DNA from: Pyrus communis
Taxonomy: Eukaryota > Streptophyta > Magnoliopsida > Rosales > Rosaceae
Assembly (NCBI RefSeq): GCF_963583255.1
Contig: NC_084805.1
Coordinates: 4,853,060-4,917,059 of the forward strand
Length of the DNA stretch: 64,000 nt
Direction of reading: 5' to 3'
The position numbers and the translations under genes were made by a program. The notes beneath the pieces were generated by a model. That model saw nothing but the letters and a program-made list of their open reading frames with translations. It did not search any database and was not told the DNA's origin. Below, piece after piece: positions 58,841-64,000 of the stretch. How positions within the stretch are numbered: the first letter of the stretch is position 1; each line of letters opens with the position of its first letter.

Positions 58841-59956
58841 TTACTCTCCCTAGTTCCTGAGCATTATGCTATTTTGATTGAGGCTTGGCTTCACTTGTCT
58901 ACAGGTTTGTTTCATTTTCTTCGCTTTCTTTGTATATACCGTTTGCAAATATATGTATGTTTTAATTGTTTCTTCCATTTGCTGAAATTGAACACAAACA
59001 TAATTTAAATGAAGCGGACTACCTGCAATTTGGTTTGACAATGCTTGGTCTATTTAGGTGCAATCAATGAGTTGTTGGATTCAACTTTAGGAAGGTTTAG
59101 TATTGTGTTTGTGTATTTGATTAGAATTTAGATGATGTTGGGATTAAAACTAGCGTACTATGGTTGAATTAGGAGTTTTGGTACGGACACACAGAGTGGC
59201 CAACTTTAAGGTACAAGGTTTGATCTCTGAACACCTCCCACTCCAGAGGGTTTGTTGTGGGAGTTGGGACTGCCTGTGATGGTACAATATTATGCACTTT
59301 TAATAATCTTTATTATGCTCATAAGAAGTGTATAATGTTTCATTTACTTTCCGTGAAGCAGGCAAGCACGATTAGTCACAAAGCTAACCTAGACAGAAAA
59401 ACTCTTCACGGCTGGAGCCCCATCGTCTGAATTACGAGCTTCAACCATGGCACACCTTGTAAAATTACCTATAATGTTTCCGTTCTTTTCTTCAGGTATG
59501 CTTGTGATTTGCTTTTTGTTTTGGTTATCTAAAACCAGAAGCAGAAATTGTGGTATTTATGGTGCTAGATGGTTCACGAAGTTGACAATCCACATGATGT
59601 GAATGGAATTCTCATATAAACATGTCTGCCTTTGTGATATTCTGCTGTGTCTGTTACCGATATCACCTACTAGTTACTGATGCTTGGGGTCAATAAGATG
59701 CCGCAGCACTAGCTCGTAATCTCGTCCAGTGGTCAGTTTACCGGGACAGAACTGAAAATTTATCATAAGCACGTCGACGAGCCTTGGACTCTATTTACCC
59801 CATGCTGGGAATTAATAATGTATGATTTTCAAAAGAAGTAGTCTGTGTTGAGCGTCCACGGGGTTTGGATTTAAAAGTTTAGGATGATGTATGACGTTAC
59901 AAGAGCAGAGGCAAGGATGAAATATGAATAAATGGAGTTTTCTAGAGGTGCAAAAC
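58841..59956. other. RBFA 3' flank, nothing recognised
   Basis: The first part is probably RBFA 3' UTR. GT-AG-like signals (e.g. TCTACAG|GTTTG near 58904) could mark a 3' UTR intron. No second gene is supported. Confidence 0.45.
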
Positions 59957-59969
59957 TAAATCTACCCCT

Positions 59970-60685
59970 ACTCTCGAGAAACTTCTCTCCCTCTGTGAAA
60001 GTCTTTCTCTCCTCCCCCGTGAGAACCTTTTCAGCCTGTGTGCTGAGCCTTCTTCAGACTTCATCTCCTCCGCCGCCGGCCCTTGCCATGGCCTGGGTCG
60101 GTGGCCCTCGGGTTTAGTTCTCCCTGCAATGTTTCTGCTGATCGTCACCAATATGTGCTTTAATTTTCCAAATCCTATGCCATCAATTCCAATTTCTTTT
60201 CACCATCTTTCCCATCCTCCGCCTCCTAGGCTTTCCTCTAACCTATTTGATTTCGGATTTGTAGCTACTTTCCTTAAATGCGTTTTGTCGCGATTTTTTG
60301 GGGATGTGCATAGAGCTCCGGTGTAGGTGATCTCACCACCACCTCTCATGGATCGGGAAGTGCGTTTTGCTCCGGTTCGGGTGTTTATACCACCGCCTCC
60401 CATGGATTTGTCTTCGACAACTTTTTTGCCTTCGATGACTATGTTGCTAATGGATTTTTTACGCCCGTTGGACGAACGTTCTTCAACGACGCATCGGCGG
60501 CTGTTGCAAGGAAGATAAGGTTTTGTGTTTCTGTTGTTGTTTCTGGGCTCAAACTTTTGGTTTGGGCTTTGTTTCGGGGGTCCATATTTTTTTTAGGCTT
60601 TTCTTGTAATTAGACCTTAACTGTTGTAAATTTTAATGTGGTTCGGCAATAAATCTTCCGGTTTTACCAAAAAAAAAAAAAGAAG
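59970..60685 (+). mobile_element. LINE-like retroposon with poly(A) and 13-bp TSD
   Basis: TAAATCTACCCCT occurs exactly at 59957-59969 and 60686-60698. The element starts with a pyrimidine-rich 5' UTR-like stretch (ACTCTCGAGAAACTTCTCTC) and ends GGTTTTACC followed by a poly(A) of 13-14 and a few bases. It contains no reverse transcriptase; several GC-rich short frames are not recognisable. It looks like a non-autonomous derivative joining LINE 5' and 3' ends. Confidence 0.85.
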
Positions 60686-60983
60686 TAAATCTACCCCTTT
60701 AGCGATATAGTCACACCACTACGTCTTGTGATGACGGGGTATTACAAGTTTATGCGAATTTTAACACACCTGCAATCGCTAACTTAAATTCCAAACTCAG
60801 GTCATTATAATTGAGTGGACGTGTAGCATGACATCAAGTTGTATGCCCTATATAAATGTGTCTACAAAGACATTCAACGAAAGATGGAGCAAGCAATTTT
60901 TCTGTCCTCTATGATGAATTTCAGCTTCCAATGACTGGTACAACCTTATTTTTGAGCCTTCGGTCTGTCTCACTAGAAGTGAA

Positions 60984-61610
60984 TCTATGGGCATTTGGTA
61001 CGTAGAATTGGATTAGAATGAACTAACTTTAATTTCAATGTATGTTTGAGGTGAGAAATGAAAAAATTATGACCATTACTCATAAAATAAGAGAAGTGTC
61101 ATGGTACTTTAAAAATCTCATTCTACACTTCTCTCAAGTGTATTTTTCTTTCTAAATATAAAAAATTTGGAGTGTAAAATGAGAAATTTGAAGTACGAAT
61201 AACAAATCCCTAAAAATAAGACTTATTTTTTACGATGCCGCTAAAACTTGACTTCAATCTCACTCTCCCCCTAAAACTCAAATTTCGCCACTTACCATTC
61301 TAATACTCAATTTTTGTCTCTACTCTGCAATTTTCCTTCAATATTGTTAAAAATATCTTTTTATTTTATTATTATTATTATTTTTTTTTTTTCAATTTTT
61401 ATACAAATGATAGTTAGTGGGTTAAATTATTAAGGGAAGAGATATCAGTAAAATTCGAACCCGCACAAAAGTGCATAGACATTATTACTTTCTAGCCTGT
61501 GGTTAAACGCCATTTGCTAAAAAATAATAGAAAATTGTTATTGGCATTCAAACAATCTCATTTTGCAACTTTCTATAATTAGAAAGAAAAATACACTTAT
61601 GAGAAGATTA
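60984..61610. mobile_element. Cluster of partial MITEs
   Basis: 60984-61085 matches the left half of the Tourist-like family at 28405 and 61904. 61085-61205 is a fold-back related to 54381 (AAAATCTCATTCTACACTTC with its inverse GAGTGTAAAATGAG). 61205-61390 matches the left arm of the element at 19308 (ACTTATTTTTTACGATGCC, CTAAAACTCAAATTTCGCC). 61525-61610 again resembles 54381. Several insertions have landed next to each other. Confidence 0.55.
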
Positions 61611-61903
61611 AAAACTTAAGAGATGTAGAGAAACAAAAGGAAGAAGCTTGAATTTGCTTTCAAAGCTGCCTCAAGGTTTACCACCCTCCCCCATATCGCT
61701 TGTGAAGTAATTTCTCTACTAACCGAACTATTCAATATCATAATGTCAACAAATATTATTAATGCATATATTTTTGGTGGTTCGGAATAATGTACGTGAT
61801 GAAATTGAGCCTTAGGCAAATACCACACAAGCTTTTCAACCTCAAATGGAAGCATAATTCCAATTTCCCCCCAAATCCTTACTTGACATTTTCCATTGCT
61901 CTC
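61611..61903. other. Intergenic, nothing recognised
   Basis: No coding similarity. Short spacer between MITEs. Confidence 0.5.
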
Positions 61904-62156
61904 AAGGGCATTGTTTGGTATGTAAGATCGGATTAGAACGGATAACTCTTCAATTTAAAGGTCTGTTGAGGGAGAATAAAAACGTTATGTCTAATTAGAG
62001 GGTAGAATACGATTACTCATGAAGGACACTTATCAATCCCAATCCTGTCCTAAATGGTAGGAATAGAAGGTATGAGTTTTCTTCACGTATAATTCTCTTC
62101 TAATCCCCGCCAACTGAAAAATTATTCACTTCTACCTTCAACATATCAAACAAGCC
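61904..62156. mobile_element. 253-bp Tourist-like MITE (most complete copy of its family)
   Basis: The left end GGGCATTGTTTGGTATGTAA pairs with the right end CATATCAAACAAGCC. Both halves recur elsewhere in the window (28405, 34425, 60984). GGCNTTGTTTGGTA-type ends are usual for Tourist/PIF MITEs. The 3-bp TSD is not clear. Confidence 0.65.
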
Positions 62157-62550
62157 AAAAATCTCCAGGTTTTATGTCTACACTATGATATGCAATGCAA
62201 CATAGGCGCATGAGTACTGTATCTCGGTCACACATCAAATGATAATTAACCATTATAACAAAATCACCTAATAGCGAAATTGAAGACTGAAAACGATAAG
62301 CATCTTATTCATCACGGGAGCATTACCCTCAAAATGTTCGCTATGAAATGGAAATCTAAATCATCCTAATTACCAAATTCATAATTCTCAATTCAAAAAA
62401 AAAAAAAAAAAACCTGGAACTTAAGCAAAGTTTTCATGGTGCAGAAAAGCTTTAAGAATCAAAATATTGGTACAGTCCACCCTTTCGTATTATTTCTATC
62501 TGAAAACCAACTCATTTTTCATTCACAACTTCTGATAAAACACATGTCCT

Positions 62551-62598
62551 TCAGTGATGAGCCTTTGCCGCAGCCTTTTGTTCAGATTTAGCCTTTGC
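62551..62598 (-). CDS. Possible last exon of a gene extending beyond the window
   Basis: On the minus strand an acceptor-like TTTTTTCTCCCCACTAAG is followed by 15 codons, AKAKSEQKAAAKAHH, and TGA. The Lys/Ala-rich ending looks like a real small-protein C-terminus. I cannot find an upstream exon within the remaining 1.4 kb and do not recognise the protein. Confidence 0.25.
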   Translation of the reverse strand, partial: AKAKSEQKAAAKAHH

Positions 62599-62599
62599 C

Positions 62600-64000
62600 T
62601 TAGTGGGGAGAAAAAAAGAAAGGAAATAAATACTCGTGCACAAATAAAACGACATGGTGTAAGCAATCCAACAAACAGGCACAAGACTGTCACACAACTC
62701 AAACAGCATAACACATAATTTCACATTGCATTATATGCTAGCATCAACTTTGGGTTGAACAGCTTAACAATTTAAATAAAGGGGACAGCTTCAGGTGACA
62801 TTTCCCATTCCATTAGTTAGCCCTAGTTGGTCAAATACCAGACCCGTATCCTTATAATGTCTTGACATGTTAAACAAAAAAGTTGATAGTTATAACATAT
62901 ATACACATTTAGTTGTGGTGAAGCTTTGATTGGTCATGATCAGAACGAAGTATATTATGGTAAATTGATAGGTGGTTAAAAATGTTAACCCTATGACTAC
63001 TTTCATTCTCCATTTCCAGTTTCGGAAACCGGAGCAACCCCAGTTCCTTTCTAGGACACTGCTGCTAGACTTCCTTTCACATTTGAAGATAAATCTCAGC
63101 TTTGCCCCTAACTTCAGTCAATTAATTATCAACTTAAAATCCAGCAATTCACAAAGGGTTATTTCTCTCTCACATTTACTCGAGCATAGTTTTGGACATT
63201 GTGCTTATTTATATGACAGCAAGTTATCAACACATTGACAAATGGTTAGCAAATATTTAGCTAAAACCCTCCCTTTCTCACAAAACTCTATGCAGCCTCG
63301 TCATTTTTCTTTTTCCCTTCACACTTGTAATTGTTTCTCTAAAACATATGCTACTGGTCACATTTTCATTGACTAATTCTGCTGTCAAATCACACCGTGC
63401 ATTGAAGACTTGAGTTTTGATAGTGAGTTTGTGTAAGTTGTGTTTGTGGGTTGGCAGTTAAACCACTAAGAAGCTATAGTGAAGTCATTGGATTGGTTGC
63501 ATACAGCTTGAGTTAAGATTTAATAGCCCAACCTAGAAGTCTTCATGATGTGAGAAGTCCTCGAAACCAAAAAATATTGTAATCTCTATACAGTTTCACT
63601 TGATATTCTTTACCTCCTTGTGTATTGAATACACTGCTCAAGCAATCTGAACTCGCTCAAAGTGCAAGCCACTCAAAATTGAATCACTAAACTGTTTACA
63701 ACAGCTTGGTTTCCTTATGAATAGTTTATTTTCACTTCAAAGACTTTGTATGCACTTTTATGAAACTTCAGAAACGCATTTATTTATTTCAATGGATGAC
63801 TTGATGCTAGAAACGAAGCTGCAGTTGGAATATTTAAGTTTACTTCTAGAATTTTCCATGCACAACGTGCATATCTTTCTTTCTTAGACACACTTCCGAT
63901 TGAATTCTTTCATCTTAACATAGTGGGCTGCATTATTATGCTTGACCATTGCTATAAAGACTCAGGCTTTTTACAAGCATAGCCAATAATCTAGGCATTG
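62600..64000. other. Intergenic, nothing recognised
   Basis: No coding similarity or repeat structure. It could include introns or a 5' region of the minus-strand gene suggested at 62551. Confidence 0.4.

Overview
This is AT-rich nuclear DNA of a flowering plant. The genes have GT-AG introns and their proteins read as ordinary eudicot orthologues. The mix of transposon families (short-LTR Copia, Tat-like Gypsy, many MITEs, hAT elements with TAGGGGTGGGCA ends) looks like a woody rosid. My best guess is Rosaceae of the apple/pear type, but that is inference from recall. I see no bacterial, organellar or viral block, no tRNA or rRNA gene and no CRISPR array.

Layout. 1-4041: Copia retrotransposon on the minus strand, cut by the window edge, with intact gag, slightly broken pol, primer-binding site and a 171-bp 5' LTR. 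4593-8593: six-exon gene for a YEATS-domain protein (TAF14B/GAS41/YAF9A), whose last intron carries a LINE RNase H relic and a 147-bp MITE. 9.4-12.1 kb: dead PIF/Harbinger transposon with subterminal repeats. 12,982-13,514: solo LTR with perfect TSD. 14.8-17.1 kb: small retroposon scars, a TIR repeat and a fragment of a DEM/VID27-like gene. 18,606-18,920: SAUR50-type auxin-response gene. 19.3-20.2 kb: two fold-back elements. 20,771-26,478: complete but internally deleted Ty3/Gypsy element between CATAG duplications. 28-34 kb: tandem repeats and a possible unrecognised five-exon gene. 36.8-37.0 kb: MITE with 9-bp TSD. 38,981-41,367: hAT-type element with a nested solo LTR. 41,531-42,201: truncated FAD monooxygenase gene fused head-on to an antisense fragment of a plasma-membrane H+-ATPase gene. 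44.0-44.5 kb: MULE-type MITE. 47.3-48.6 kb: Pack-MULE-like element carrying a TPR-gene fragment. 50,324-50,764: second SAUR gene (SAUR49/52/53 type), minus strand. 54.7-56.7 kb: giant fold-back element with a Tourist-like insertion. 57,554-58,840: chloroplast ribosome-binding factor A gene. 59,970-60,685: LINE-like retroposon with 13-bp TSD. 60.9-62.2 kb: MITE cluster.

How it fits together. The intact genes are TAF14B (chromatin reader in SWR1/NuA4-type complexes), two SAUR genes (auxin-induced growth) and RBFA (plastid 30S maturation). SAUR50-type, SAUR49-type and RBFA genes are, as I recall, close neighbours on Arabidopsis chromosome 4 (At4g34760, At4g34750, At4g34730). If so, this is a conserved ancestral block inflated to about 40 kb by transposons. 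The most unusual objects are the FAD/H+-ATPase chimera, the TPR-carrying Pack-MULE and the 2-kb fold-back element, all ways in which transposition or repair has shuffled host gene pieces.
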